Of a stretch of 38,255 nucleotides of DNA, positions 1 to 7,716 are shown piece after piece. Position 1 is the stretch's first letter; each line of letters starts with the position of its first letter. The notes below the pieces were generated by a model. That model made no database searches. It saw nothing but the letters and a program-made list of their open reading frames with translations, and was not told the origin of the DNA. Source of the stretch: JACVRW01 sp035705985 (GTDB lineage Bacteria > Actinomycetota > Thermoleophilia > Solirubrobacterales > Thermoleophilaceae); contig DASSVP010000083.1 in the NCBI GenBank assembly GCA_035705985.1, positions 1 through 38,255 of the forward strand, in the 5' to 3' direction. A program made the position numbers and the translations under genes.

Positions 1-1
1 G

Positions 2-205
2 GAATACGCCGCATGGCACCTGGGCTTGACCGAGGGCGCCAACGACGAGACCAAGGCCCGCTATGCGTTCGTGTACGGCGACTTCCGGCGCGTGCACCGC
101 ATGGGCCTGATCGCCTGCCAGTACCGCGCCGCGGAATGGCGCCACAAGGAAATCGAGCTGGCCGCGCACGACCTGCTTCAGCTGCTCGACAAGACGAGCG
201 CCTAG
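2..205 (+). CDS. Hypothetical protein, C-terminal fragment
   Basis: The reading frame is open from the left edge and ends at a TAG at 203-205, leaving 67 residues. The fragment starts EYAAWHLGLT and ends LLQLLDKTSA. It is rich in Trp, Tyr, His and charged residues and looks like a compact helical domain. I see no catalytic motif, signal peptide or membrane segment and do not recognise the family. The next gene lies on the opposite strand and its stop codon begins at the very next base, so the two genes end back to back with no room for a separate terminator. The start lies outside the window. The competing frame beginning at 13 is Arg/Pro-rich and looks like a shadow. Confidence 0.6.
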   Translation, partial: EYAAWHLGLTEGANDETKARYAFVYGDFRRVHRMGLIACQYRAAEWRHKEIELAAHDLLQLLDKTSA

Positions 206-1870
206 TTAGCGCGTTACCGCGCCGTGCAGGCGCTCGCCGGCGAACAGCGTGTGGACGTGCTGGATCGCCACCGAGCCCTCGCCCACCGCCGAGGCGACTC
301 GCTTCACCGAGCCGTGCCGCACGTCGCCCGCCGCGAGCACGCCGGGCAGGCTCGTCTCGAGCGGGAGCGGGGCGCGGTCGATGCCGGTCAGCTCCGCGCC
401 GGTCAGCACGAAGCCGCGGCTGTCGCGCTGGATCTCGGGCGGCAGCCAGTCGGTATGCGGGTGCGCGCCGATCATCAGGAAGAGGCCGGCCGAGGGGATC
501 GTCTCCTCCCCGTCGGGACCGCGGAGGACGAGCTGCTCGAGCCAGCCGTCGCCCGTGCCGCCAACGACCTCGGTGCGGAGGCGCACGTCGATGTTCGGCG
601 TGGCCTCGACCTGCCGGGCGAGGTAGTGCGACATCCCGGCGTCGATCGACTGGGCCCGGATCGCGAGCGTCACCTTGTCCGCGTAGCGCGCGAGGTGCAG
701 CGCGGCCTGGCCGGCCGAGTTCGCTCCGCCGACCACGCACACGTCGTACCCGGTCAGGCCGGGCGCCTCGGACGCCGGCCCTCCGTAGAACACGCCCGCG
801 CCGTTCATCGCCTCGAGCTCCGGCACGCCGAGGCGCCTGTAGGTGGCGCCGGTGGCGAGGATCACCGCCCGGGCGCGTACGCGCCCGAACACGGACAGGT
901 CCACGGCCAGCCGGTCGCCGTCGCGCGCGAGGCCGGTCACGGCCTGCATGAACGCGAACTTCGCACCGAACACCCACGCCTGCTCGTAGGCGCGCTCCGA
1001 GAGGCGGCCACCGCTGATGCCGCGCGGGAAGCCCATGTAGTTGCGGATCAGCGAGCTCGAGGTGGCCTGGCCGCCAAGCCCTGTCTGGTCGATCACCACG
1101 GTGCTGAAGCCCTCGGACGCCCCGTACACCGCTGCCGACAGGCCCGCCGGCCCGGCGCCGACGATCACGAGGTCGAACTCGTCGCCGTCAGGCTCCACTC
1201 CGATGGCGACCGCGTGCGCGATCTCCGCGTCGGTCGGGTCGGTCAGGATCGTGCCGTCCGGGAAGACGACAAGCGGCAGCTTGGCCGGCCCACCGGCTTC
1301 CTGGATCAGCCCGCGGCCCTTCTCGGAGTCCGCGAGGCAGAACGAGTGCGGCAGCGCGCAGCGCTGAAGCACGTCGCGCATCTCGTAGGCGCGGCCCGAC
1401 CAGGTCTCGCCGACCACGTGGACGGTGTGCGGAGCGTCGGTCGTGGTGCGCGACCACTCGAGCAGGAGGTTCGAGACCGACGAGTGGAAGTGCTCGTCGG
1501 GCGCTCGCGCCGGCCGCAGGACGTAGTAGTCGATGCGCCCGTGCGCCATCGCGTCGAAGATCGCGTCGCCCGTGGCCGGGTCGCCCCACTGGCCCCAGCC
1601 GATCAGGAGGCCGCGCTTGGCGTGCGGGTGCAGGTGGTGCATCTTCGTGAGCAGCTCGGTCCCCGTGGAGCCGCTCAGCCGCGCGGAGGCCAGCACGAGA
1701 GCGACATCCTCGCCCTCCTCCGCCGCCCGGGCGAGCCTCCCGAGAGCGTCGGTGGGCGATGTGGTGCAAACCAGCTCGTACGAGCGCGCGTACCTGTCCG
1801 TCAGCTCACGCTCGATGACCTCGAGCGCCTCGGCGTTCTCCTCGACCGCGACAAGCAGGGGACCAGGCAT
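206..1870 (-). CDS. Fused receiver-like / thioredoxin-reductase-like FAD oxidoreductase
   Basis: This 554-residue protein has three parts. Residues 1-125 resemble a response-regulator receiver: the segment VALVLASARLSG aligns with the family motif LLLAD-RMPG, but the phospho-acceptor Asp is Ser62, the N-terminal acidic pair is E10-E11, and the usual Lys before Pro is Arg119. Residues 148-225 look like a glutaredoxin-type fold with a cis-Pro (KLPLVVF) but WSGR in place of CxxC. Residues 232-554 are a class II thioredoxin-reductase-like flavoprotein: FAD motif VIVGAGPAG (235-243), ATGATYRRLGVP (339-350), NAD(P)-binding VVGGANSAGQ (379-388) and a C-terminal AAGDVR. The usual CxxC after the ATG motif is missing (FYGGPASEA). 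The protein belongs to a family annotated as fused response regulator/thioredoxin-disulfide reductase, but this member probably cannot carry out disulfide exchange. It may be a redox sensor or an NAD(P)H oxidoreductase with another acceptor. It starts with ATG and stands alone. Confidence 0.85.
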   Translation of the reverse strand: MPGPLLVAVEENAEALEVIERELTDRYARSYELVCTTSPTDALGRLARAAEEGEDVALVLASARLSGSTGTELLTKMHHLHPHAKRGLLIGWGQWGDPATGDAIFDAMAHGRIDYYVLRPARAPDEHFHSSVSNLLLEWSRTTTDAPHTVHVVGETWSGRAYEMRDVLQRCALPHSFCLADSEKGRGLIQEAGGPAKLPLVVFPDGTILTDPTDAEIAHAVAIGVEPDGDEFDLVIVGAGPAGLSAAVYGASEGFSTVVIDQTGLGGQATSSSLIRNYMGFPRGISGGRLSERAYEQAWVFGAKFAFMQAVTGLARDGDRLAVDLSVFGRVRARAVILATGATYRRLGVPELEAMNGAGVFYGGPASEAPGLTGYDVCVVGGANSAGQAALHLARYADKVTLAIRAQSIDAGMSHYLARQVEATPNIDVRLRTEVVGGTGDGWLEQLVLRGPDGEETIPSAGLFLMIGAHPHTDWLPPEIQRDSRGFVLTGAELTGIDRAPLPLETSLPGVLAAGDVRHGSVKRVASAVGEGSVAIQHVHTLFAGERLHGAVTR

Positions 1871-1883
1871 GCGAGTCCGTCTG

Positions 1884-1889
1884 ACTTTA
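1884..1889 (-). promoter_or_regulatory. Candidate -10 for the receiver/flavoprotein gene
   Basis: TAAAGT on the minus strand lies 13 bases upstream of the ATG at 1870, which would give a leader of about six bases. I see no convincing -35 about 17 bases further up (TCGTCT). It sits in the most AT-rich stretch of this gap, between the hairpin at 1918-1939 and the start codon. Confidence 0.35.
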
Positions 1890-1917
1890 GTGGGGCCGCT
1901 ACCCGTAGACGACCAGG

Positions 1918-1939
1918 TCCGGCTGCGGGCGCAGCCGGA
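1918..1939 (-). terminator. Hairpin downstream of the CocE-type gene
   Basis: A perfect 9-bp stem (TCCGGCTGC / GCAGCCGGA) closes a four-base loop. It lies 60 bases past the stop of the gene ending at 1999 and before the start of the gene at 1870, both on the minus strand. There is no U tract, so it could be a GC-type terminator or simply an mRNA structure that separates the two genes. Confidence 0.45.
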
Positions 1940-1998
1940 GTACCTCGCGCGGCCTGATCAGGTTCAGATCCTCCCGCGGAAGCCTGGCGGAGCGCGCC

Positions 1999-3909
1999 CT
2001 AGCGCGTCGGCAGGACGAGCGTCACGCCCTGCGGGAACCCAAGCGAGCTCGGGACGTTGCTCGGCCTGTAGGTCGGCGTGTCCACCTGCGTCAGGTCGAG
2101 GCGGATGCGGTGGCCCTGCTCGAGCCGCCAGTGGTTGCCGTAGAACGGCACCCGCAGCAGCCCGGTCTGCGGCTCGTTCTCGAGCCGGTACGCGCCGCGC
2201 GTGATCAGCAGCTCGGTGCCGTCGGGCGCCACGTCGAAGAGGCGCGCGGCGAGCATGCCGGTGGCCGCCCCCGCCCACACGTACGGCACCCGGACGTGGC
2301 CGATGCCGACGTACGTCTCGGTGCCGGAGAGCGGCGCCGTGTACGCGGTGTAGCCGCCCACGGCGGGCCCGTCCGAGTGGCGGCAGGTCTCACCCGGCTG
2401 CACCTCGGGACCCACGATCGCGTCCGTGGCCGGCCCGTTCGGATCGGCCGCTCCGAGCGGAGAAACGGTGTTGCCGGGCGGGAGCCGGAACATGATGGTC
2501 CCGTTCGCCAGGCCCTCGGGAGTGCGCCCCGATGCCTGCTGCGGCGGGTCTGCATCGCCGCACACCGTCGCCTCGCTCGTCACGCCCGTTCGCTCCTCAT
2601 GGCTGCCGTCGATGTGCGACTGGAGCCACTGGAAGGCGTCGTTGTTCAGCTTGTGCCAGGTGTCGGGCCTGTTCTGAGCGCGCGAGTGGCCCACGTCGCC
2701 GAGCGCGACCTCCACCGGCCAGAGCGAGTCGAGGCGCTTGAGGTACTTGAACATCCGGAACGACTCCACCGCGGTGAAGAGGTCGTCGGTCCAGCCCTGG
2801 ATCGAGAACACCGCGACCTTGCGCCCCTCCTGCTGCGCCCTCCAGCCCTCGTCCTGGTAGTAGGCGCCTCGGAACTCGGTGAGCCCGCGCCGTATCTGGC
2901 GGATGATGGGGTCCTCGGGCGAGGTCGGGTCGCCCGCGTCCGTGCGCGCCTTCCACGACTCGATGTTGATCGGCCCCTCGCAGTCGCCGTAGGTGCACGG
3001 GAACGGTGCGTCGAGCGACGTGCCCTTCTCGAAGACGCCGTTGGTCTCGCCGAGCGCGAACAGGCCGGTCACGTAGCTCGACTTCGGAACGCCGATCGGG
3101 TTGCCGTCGCCCTCGTCGTCCTCCGGGCGGCCCTGCGACGACTCGTACAGGTCCTGGAGGCCGGATCCGCCGCCGTGTCCGTTCGGAGCGAGGCCGTAGC
3201 CAAGGTCCGTGGACGGGTACTTCGGGACGGCCACCTGCAGGTCCAGTATCGGCAGCGTCGGATCGAGCGAATGCGGGAAGGTCCAGGTCGGCTGGCTCGC
3301 CTGGAGCCAGCTCTCGATGCCGCCGTACGAGCCGCCGGTCACGGCCACGCTGGTCGGATCGACGTCCGGGTAGGTCTCGGCGACGAGGGCGGCGAGCCAC
3401 TGGGTGTCGCGGATCTCGTAGTCGCGGCTCTTCAGGTGAAGCGTGCCGCGCGGGAGGTCGATCGAGCCAGTCGGGTCGAACGGCGTCTGCGGCTCGTTGT
3501 CCTCGGGATGCCCCTCATCGCTCGAGAAGCCGCGCGCCGTGTAGCTGACGACGTAATAGCCGTGCTTGGCGAACCAGCGGTTGTTCCAGTGGTAGCGGTC
3601 GGCGTCGTCGCCCTCGTCGGTGGTGGACTCCCAGTCGTGCTTGTCGCCGCCGAACCCGTGCAGCATCAGGATCAGCGGGTGGCTGGTGCCCGTGTCCTGC
3701 ATCGGCTGCGTGAGGTCCACGTCGAGCTTGCTCCCGTCGAAGCTCGGCACGCTGCCCGAGCAGATCCGGACGCCCCCGTACGACTCGCCCGACGGGTTCT
3801 CCGTGGGGCAGGACGGGGTGAAGCTGGGCGGGAGCTCGGCCGCGGAAGCGCCGCCGGCCGGCAGCAACAGGCCCGTGACGAGCAACAAGAGTCCGATACG
3901 CCCCCGCAC
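1999..3909 (-). CDS. Secreted CocE/NonD (S15-type) hydrolase
   Basis: This 636-residue protein begins at a GTG and opens with a Sec signal peptide: MRGR, a hydrophobic run to about residue 18, then an AxA-type site (ASAAEL) near 21-25. The mature part is an alpha/beta hydrolase of the X-Pro dipeptidyl-peptidase/CocE type. LILMLHGFGG (79-88) forms the oxyanion strand, the nucleophile is Ser194 in GGSYGG, the acid is Asp375 or Asp376 in QGWTDDLF, and His408 in GDVGHSR completes the triad. The C-terminal third (from about 430) ends in HRIRLDLTQVDTPTYRPSN, the jelly-roll PepX_C domain of this family. Known members cleave X-Pro peptides, acyl esters or beta-lactam side chains; the substrate here cannot be told. 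It sits 46 bases after the start of the quinone oxidoreductase gene on the same strand, with no strong SD before its own GTG. Confidence 0.88.
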   Translation of the reverse strand: MRGRIGLLLLVTGLLLPAGGASAAELPPSFTPSCPTENPSGESYGGVRICSGSVPSFDGSKLDVDLTQPMQDTGTSHPLILMLHGFGGDKHDWESTTDEGDDADRYHWNNRWFAKHGYYVVSYTARGFSSDEGHPEDNEPQTPFDPTGSIDLPRGTLHLKSRDYEIRDTQWLAALVAETYPDVDPTSVAVTGGSYGGIESWLQASQPTWTFPHSLDPTLPILDLQVAVPKYPSTDLGYGLAPNGHGGGSGLQDLYESSQGRPEDDEGDGNPIGVPKSSYVTGLFALGETNGVFEKGTSLDAPFPCTYGDCEGPINIESWKARTDAGDPTSPEDPIIRQIRRGLTEFRGAYYQDEGWRAQQEGRKVAVFSIQGWTDDLFTAVESFRMFKYLKRLDSLWPVEVALGDVGHSRAQNRPDTWHKLNNDAFQWLQSHIDGSHEERTGVTSEATVCGDADPPQQASGRTPEGLANGTIMFRLPPGNTVSPLGAADPNGPATDAIVGPEVQPGETCRHSDGPAVGGYTAYTAPLSGTETYVGIGHVRVPYVWAGAATGMLAARLFDVAPDGTELLITRGAYRLENEPQTGLLRVPFYGNHWRLEQGHRIRLDLTQVDTPTYRPSNVPSSLGFPQGVTLVLPTR

Positions 3910-3955
3910 GGGACCCCAGGTTCCCGGCGGGGCCGCGCGCGAAACCGGGGAACCG

Positions 3956-4942
3956 TCAGCGGACCTCGAGTACGACCTTGCCTGTGGCGCCGCGGCTGTC
4001 GATCAGCTCGAGCGCCTCGCGCGCCCGGTCGAGCGGGAATCGCGCCCCGACGATGGGCCGGACGTGGCCCTCGTCCACGAGCCGGTTGATCTCGTCGCCG
4101 ATCTCGCGGTTGACGCCGGGCTTGCCCATGACGAACGCGCCCCAGCCGGCGCCCACCACCTCGGTGTTGTTGAGCAGCAGGCGGTTGACCTTCACCTCGG
4201 GTATCGAGCCGGCGGTGAAGCCCACCACCACGAGGCGGCCGCCCTCGCGAAGCGAGCGCAGGCTGTCGGTGAAGCGGTCGCCGCCCACGGGGTCGATCAC
4301 CACGTCCACTCCGCCGCCCGACAGCTCCTTCGCCTCGTCCTTCCAGGCGCTGTCCGATCGCACCACCTCGTGCGCGCCGGCCTCGCGCGCCACGCGCTCC
4401 TTCTCGTCGCTCGACACCACCGCGATCGTGCGCGCGCCGAGCCCCTTGGCGATCTGGAGCGTGGCGGTGCCCACCCCGCCGGCCGCGCCGTGCACGAGCA
4501 CGGTCTCCCCCTCGGCGAGCCGGCCGCGGTACTTCAGCGAGAAGAGGGCCGTGTGATAGTTGAGGATCAGGCCGGCGCCCTGGGCGAAGTCGAGCACGTC
4601 CGGGAGCGGGAACGTGAGGAAGTCGGGCGCCACCGCTACCTCGGCGAACGCGCCGAGCAGGCAGCAGGCCGCCACGCGGTCGCCCTCGCGCACGGCGGCG
4701 CCCTCCGGCGCACTCCGCACCACGCCCGCCACCTCGCTGCCCGGCACGAACGGGAGCGGCGGCTTCACCTGGTACTCGCCGCGCGTCTGGAGCACCTCCG
4801 GGAACGAGACGCCGGCCGCGTGAACGTCCACGAGGACGCCGCTCCCCGGCGTGAGCATGTGCGTGGCCTCGGGCTCCGGGAGGTCGGCCTCGGCCAGCGC
4901 CGACTCGGGGCCGGTGAGGTCGACGATCTGAACCGCGCGCAT
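3956..4942 (-). CDS. Zinc-free quinone oxidoreductase (MDR family)
   Basis: This 328-residue medium-chain dehydrogenase/reductase resembles NADPH:quinone oxidoreductase (QOR) and enoyl reductases. The GroES-like N-terminal half has FVPGSEVAGVV (65-75) and GDRVAA; the catalytic-zinc ligands of alcohol dehydrogenases and the four-Cys structural zinc lobe are absent. The Rossmann motif is HGAAGGVGTATLQIA (151-165), followed by the usual IDPVGGDRF segment and GRLVVVGF. It would reduce quinones or alpha,beta-unsaturated carbonyls with NADPH in the cytosol. The ATG at 4942 gives the MRAVQ start typical of the family; a longer open frame upstream belongs to a different frame of the repair gene. The stop of the Ada-AlkA gene is only 14 bases upstream, so the two are probably cotranscribed, which would put this reductase in an alkylation or electrophile stress operon. 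Confidence 0.88.
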   Translation of the reverse strand: MRAVQIVDLTGPESALAEADLPEPEATHMLTPGSGVLVDVHAAGVSFPEVLQTRGEYQVKPPLPFVPGSEVAGVVRSAPEGAAVREGDRVAACCLLGAFAEVAVAPDFLTFPLPDVLDFAQGAGLILNYHTALFSLKYRGRLAEGETVLVHGAAGGVGTATLQIAKGLGARTIAVVSSDEKERVAREAGAHEVVRSDSAWKDEAKELSGGGVDVVIDPVGGDRFTDSLRSLREGGRLVVVGFTAGSIPEVKVNRLLLNNTEVVGAGWGAFVMGKPGVNREIGDEINRLVDEGHVRPIVGARFPLDRAREALELIDSRGATGKVVLEVR

Positions 4943-4956
4943 GGCGCGGGAGTATC

Positions 4957-6417
4957 TCAACGGAGAGAGCGTGCGCTCGCACGCAGCGCCCGCTCGCCAT
5001 CCAGACTGCGCCAGAGATGCATGACCGCGTATGAGCGCCACGGGCGCCAGCGAGCGTCGTCCGCCGGCTCGCCGAGGCGGGCGAGCGCGTCGCGGATGCC
5101 CACGTCGCCGGGGAGGAGGACGTCCGGGTCGCCGAGCGCGCGCATGGCCACGTAGTCGGCTGTCCACGGCCCGACGCCCGGAATCCCGGTGAGCAGCGCT
5201 AGCGCCTCGGCCGGATCCGCGCCCGTGTCGAGCCGCAGCTCGCCCGCCGCCGCGAGCCGGGCGAGCTCGACCAGTGCCCGCGCGCGCGTACCCGGAAAGG
5301 GGAGGCGCGCGGGGTCGGCGGCCGCCAGGGCGCCCGGCGCGGGGAAGCGGTGCGTGAGGCCATCCACCCGGGTGACGGGCTCTCCGTATTCGGCCACCAG
5401 GCGCCCGAGCACCGTGCGCGCGCCCGCCACCGACACCTGCTGGCCCGCGACCGCGCGCACCGCGAGCTCGAAGCCGTCGACACAGCCGGGCACCCGGAGG
5501 CCCGGCCGGCGCCGCACGAGCGGGGCGAGGAGCGGATCCTCGGACAGGTGAGCCGAAACCGCCACCGGGTCGGCGTCCAGGTCGAGCAGGCGGCGGCAGC
5601 GCGCGACCGCCGCGGTCAGGTCGCGCAGGTCGTCGAGGCGCAGCTCGCAGCTCACGCCGCCGCTCGCGGGCCGCAGCGTGACGGTGCCGCCTCCGTGATC
5701 GAGCACGAGTACGCGGCGGTACGCGCCGTCGGCGACCACCTCCACACCCGCCACGGCGCGGTCCGCCAGGAACGCGAGGAGCGAGTCTCCATCGAACGGC
5801 TCGCGGACCGGGAGCCGCAGCCGGATCGTCCCGGCGCCAGCAGCGCCGCGGCGGTGCCGTGCGCGGGCGCGCAGCTCCGTCGGCGTCCGCCCGTAGACAT
5901 CCCGCAGCGTCTCGTTGAACTGGCGCACGCTGCCGAAGCCGGCGCCGACCGCGACCTGCCCGAACCGCAGGTCGGTCGTCTCGATCAGCGCGCGCGCCGA
6001 CTGGGCGCGCTGCGCGCGCGCCAGCGCCACCGGCCCGGCCCCGACCTCCGATACGAGGATGCGGTGGAGCTGGCGCTCCGAGAAGTGCAGCCGCGCGGCG
6101 AGCCCGCTCACGCCGTGGCGGTCCACCGCGCCGTCGGCGATCAGGCGGACCGCCCGCCCGGCGACGTCGGCGCGGCGGTTCCAGGCGGGCGAGCCCGGCG
6201 CGGCATCCGGGTCGCAGCGCTTGCAGGCGCGGAAGCCCTCTTCCTGTGCGGCCGCCGCGCTCCGAAAGAGCCGAACGTTGCGGCGGCTGGGCAGCCTCGC
6301 GGGACAGCTCGGCCGGCAGTAGACGCCCGTCGACGTGACGGCAACGAAGAAGAACCCGTCGTAGCGCGGGTCGCGGCTCTGCATGAAGCGGTAGCAGCGC
6401 TCGAAGTCGTCGATCAC
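4957..6417 (-). CDS. Ada-AlkA fusion: methyl-sensing AraC regulator with 3-methyladenine glycosylase
   Basis: This 486-residue protein joins a DNA-repair sensor and an enzyme. Residues 1-75 are the Ada zinc/methyl-acceptor domain with Cys34 and Cys38 (GVYCRPSC) and Cys65 and Cys68 (ACKRC); the first Cys accepts methyl from phosphotriesters in known Ada. Residues 84-182 are an AraC-type double HTH ending GFGSVRQFNETLRDVYGRTP. Residues 195-486 are AlkA-like: VAGQQVSVAGAR (323-334), the helix-hairpin-helix GIPGVGPWTADY (411-422), catalytic Asp438 in LPGD, and RPWRSYAVMHLW near the end. The C-terminal methyltransferase domain of E. coli Ada is missing but is supplied by the divergent gene at 6496. 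The start is GTG at 6417, set by the Ada domain; six bases upstream lies GACGAT, a weak leaderless-type -10. The length matches known Ada-AlkA fusions. Confidence 0.92.
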   Translation of the reverse strand: MIDDFERCYRFMQSRDPRYDGFFFVAVTSTGVYCRPSCPARLPSRRNVRLFRSAAAAQEEGFRACKRCDPDAAPGSPAWNRRADVAGRAVRLIADGAVDRHGVSGLAARLHFSERQLHRILVSEVGAGPVALARAQRAQSARALIETTDLRFGQVAVGAGFGSVRQFNETLRDVYGRTPTELRARARHRRGAAGAGTIRLRLPVREPFDGDSLLAFLADRAVAGVEVVADGAYRRVLVLDHGGGTVTLRPASGGVSCELRLDDLRDLTAAVARCRRLLDLDADPVAVSAHLSEDPLLAPLVRRRPGLRVPGCVDGFELAVRAVAGQQVSVAGARTVLGRLVAEYGEPVTRVDGLTHRFPAPGALAAADPARLPFPGTRARALVELARLAAAGELRLDTGADPAEALALLTGIPGVGPWTADYVAMRALGDPDVLLPGDVGIRDALARLGEPADDARWRPWRSYAVMHLWRSLDGERALRASARSLR

Positions 6418-6483
6418 ACGGCCATCGTCGCACGTCTGACTGGCGGTTTTCGGACATGCCGGTGGGCCGCGCCGGAGGGCCGC

Positions 6484-6489
6484 TACGGT
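6484..6489 (+). promoter_or_regulatory. Leaderless-type -10 for the methyltransferase gene
   Basis: TACGGT lies exactly six bases before the ATG at 6496, with no SD in between. The divergent Ada-AlkA GTG is 78 bases away, so both promoters and any Ada binding site must share 6418-6495. Confidence 0.5.
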
Positions 6490-6495
6490 GGCCTG

Positions 6496-6942
6496 ATGGA
6501 GGCGGTCGACACGCCGATCGGGACGCTCTGGCTGGGAGGCGGCGAGCGCGGGCTGACGCATGTCTCGTTCGAGCGAATGCCCGAGACCGGTCCGCCACGA
6601 GCTATGGCGAGCGCGGCGCGGCAACAGCTCGCCGCCTACTTCGACGGCGAGCTCGAGCGCTTCGACCTGCCGCTCGCGCCCGCCGGGACCACCTTTCAGC
6701 GGCGCGTGTGGGATGCCGTCGCCGCCGTCCCGTACGGCGCGACGGCGTCCTACCTCGAGATCGCTACCGCGGTAGGGCGGCCGAGCGCGTGCCGCGCGGT
6801 GGGCGCGGCGAACGGCCGCAACCCGCTCGCGATCGTCATCCCGTGCCACCGCGTGGTCGGCTCGGCCGGCGCGCTCACCGGCTACGGCGGCGGCCTCGCG
6901 CGCAAGCGCGCGCTACTCGACTTGGAGCGCCGCGCCGGGTAG
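6496..6942 (+). CDS. ogt: O6-methylguanine-DNA methyltransferase
   Basis: This 148-residue protein transfers alkyl groups from O6-alkylguanine in DNA to its own cysteine. The active site is Cys117 in IPCHRVVG, preceded by the fingerprint NGRNPLAIV and followed by GYGGGLARKRALLDLE, the usual recognition and C-terminal segment. The DNA-binding helix region lies at about 67-105 (TTFQRRVWDAV to RAVGAANGRN). The N-terminal domain is short, starting directly at MEAVDTPIGT. It is divergent from the Ada-AlkA gene and so probably controlled by it. The start ATG has no SD but has TACGGT six bases upstream, suggesting leaderless mRNA. Its TAG stop at 6940-6942 is also the first half of a TAGGGT hexamer placed as a -10 for the next gene. 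Confidence 0.94.
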   Translation: MEAVDTPIGTLWLGGGERGLTHVSFERMPETGPPRAMASAARQQLAAYFDGELERFDLPLAPAGTTFQRRVWDAVAAVPYGATASYLEIATAVGRPSACRAVGAANGRNPLAIVIPCHRVVGSAGALTGYGGGLARKRALLDLERRAG

Positions 6943-6951
6943 GGTCGCGCC

Positions 6952-7347
6952 ATGGATGAGAGGACCCTGGCGTCAATCGCTCTGTTCGAATCACTGCCGT
7001 CGCGGGCGCGCGCAGCCATCGCCCAGCACGCCGAGGAAATGGACGTGCGGGAAGGCACCGAGCTGGCAAGGCAGGGCGACTTCGCGTACGAGTTCTTCGT
7101 CATCGAGGAGGGCACGGCGGAGGTGCTGCGCGACGGCGAGCCAATCGCCGAGCTCGGCCCGGGCGACTTCCTCGGTGAGATGGGGATCGTCGGCAAGTCG
7201 GTCAGGAACGCCACCGTCCGCACCACCTCGGATGCTCGCGTGATCGTGATGAGCGAGCAGGACTTCCGCTCCATGGCGCGGACGAATCCGGAGGTGGCGA
7301 GCCGCATCGAGGCGGCCGTCGAGCAGCGCTGCCAGGCGCTGGCCTAG
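6952..7347 (+). CDS. Stand-alone cyclic nucleotide-binding domain protein
   Basis: The 131 residues cover just one CAP/cNMP-binding domain. Residues 36-60 form the early beta-roll (GTELARQGDFAYEFFVIEEG), and the phosphate-binding cassette is GDFLGEMGIVGKSVRNATVR (71-90), with the family's conserved Gly-Glu and an Arg/Ala-type end. A short C-terminal helix follows; there is no HTH, kinase or channel domain, so any ligand effect must pass to a partner protein. It starts nine bases after the methyltransferase stop. TAGGGT overlapping that stop, six bases before the ATG, may also give it its own leaderless promoter. Function is unknown; a regulatory subunit or ligand sensor is plausible. Confidence 0.85.
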   Translation: MDERTLASIALFESLPSRARAAIAQHAEEMDVREGTELARQGDFAYEFFVIEEGTAEVLRDGEPIAELGPGDFLGEMGIVGKSVRNATVRTTSDARVIVMSEQDFRSMARTNPEVASRIEAAVEQRCQALA

Positions 7348-7353
7348 GGGCCC

Positions 7354-7716
7354 GTGGGCAAGCGCTCGCGAAGGCGCGACCGCGCCGGAGGCGACGCCGC
7401 GCCGGCAGCCACGACCGACTACCGCGACGCCGAGGGCGGCGTGCTCACGCTTCGGGACGAGCTCACGCCCGGCACGCTGCGCCAGCTCGAGCAACTCGAC
7501 GCCAAGCCGGCCGCATCCGCCGAGGATCGCTGGCAACGGCGCGCCGAGCTGCTGTTCGAGCGGCTCGCCGTCAGCTGGGAGATCGCGGGGCTCCCGCTCG
7601 ACTCGCAGAAGGAGCTGCTCGGGCGCTACCGGATGGCGAGCGCGGACGAGCGGCGCTGGGTGCGCGAGGCGCTCACGGAGCACCTGCGCACCCGGCACCC
7701 TGACGTCACGGTGTGA
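7354..7716 (+). CDS. Hypothetical protein, basic N-terminus
   Basis: This 120-residue protein starts with a GTG six bases past the preceding stop. It opens with a very basic tail (MGKRSRRRDR), then a disordered Ala/Pro stretch to about residue 25, then a helical domain rich in charged residues with the segments DRWQRRAELLFERLAVSWEI and DSQKELLGRYR (72-92). There are no cysteines, membrane segments or catalytic motifs. I do not recognise a named family, though small proteins with this MGKR start seem common in related actinobacteria (recollection, not checked). Its last 11 bases overlap the end of the convergent glycosidase-like gene. Confidence 0.7.
   Translation: MGKRSRRRDRAGGDAAPAATTDYRDAEGGVLTLRDELTPGTLRQLEQLDAKPAASAEDRWQRRAELLFERLAVSWEIAGLPLDSQKELLGRYRMASADERRWVREALTEHLRTRHPDVTV

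Noticed and set aside
224..1957. A 577-residue open frame opposite the receiver/flavoprotein gene
   Set aside because: Its translation has no recognisable domains and mirrors the Arg/His/Val-rich pattern of antisense frames in GC-rich DNA.
1949..1975. CTGAACCTGATCAGG on the minus strand, resembling the 3' core of the TPP riboswitch
   Set aside because: The upstream CTGAGA half and the TAATGCC-type segment are missing, much of the needed 5' part would lie in a coding region, and the downstream gene is not a thiamine gene.
3956..6598. An 880-residue open frame on the minus strand
   Set aside because: Only its last 328 residues are a recognisable protein (the quinone oxidoreductase); the rest is an Arg/Ala-rich shadow of the Ada-AlkA gene, which is in another frame.
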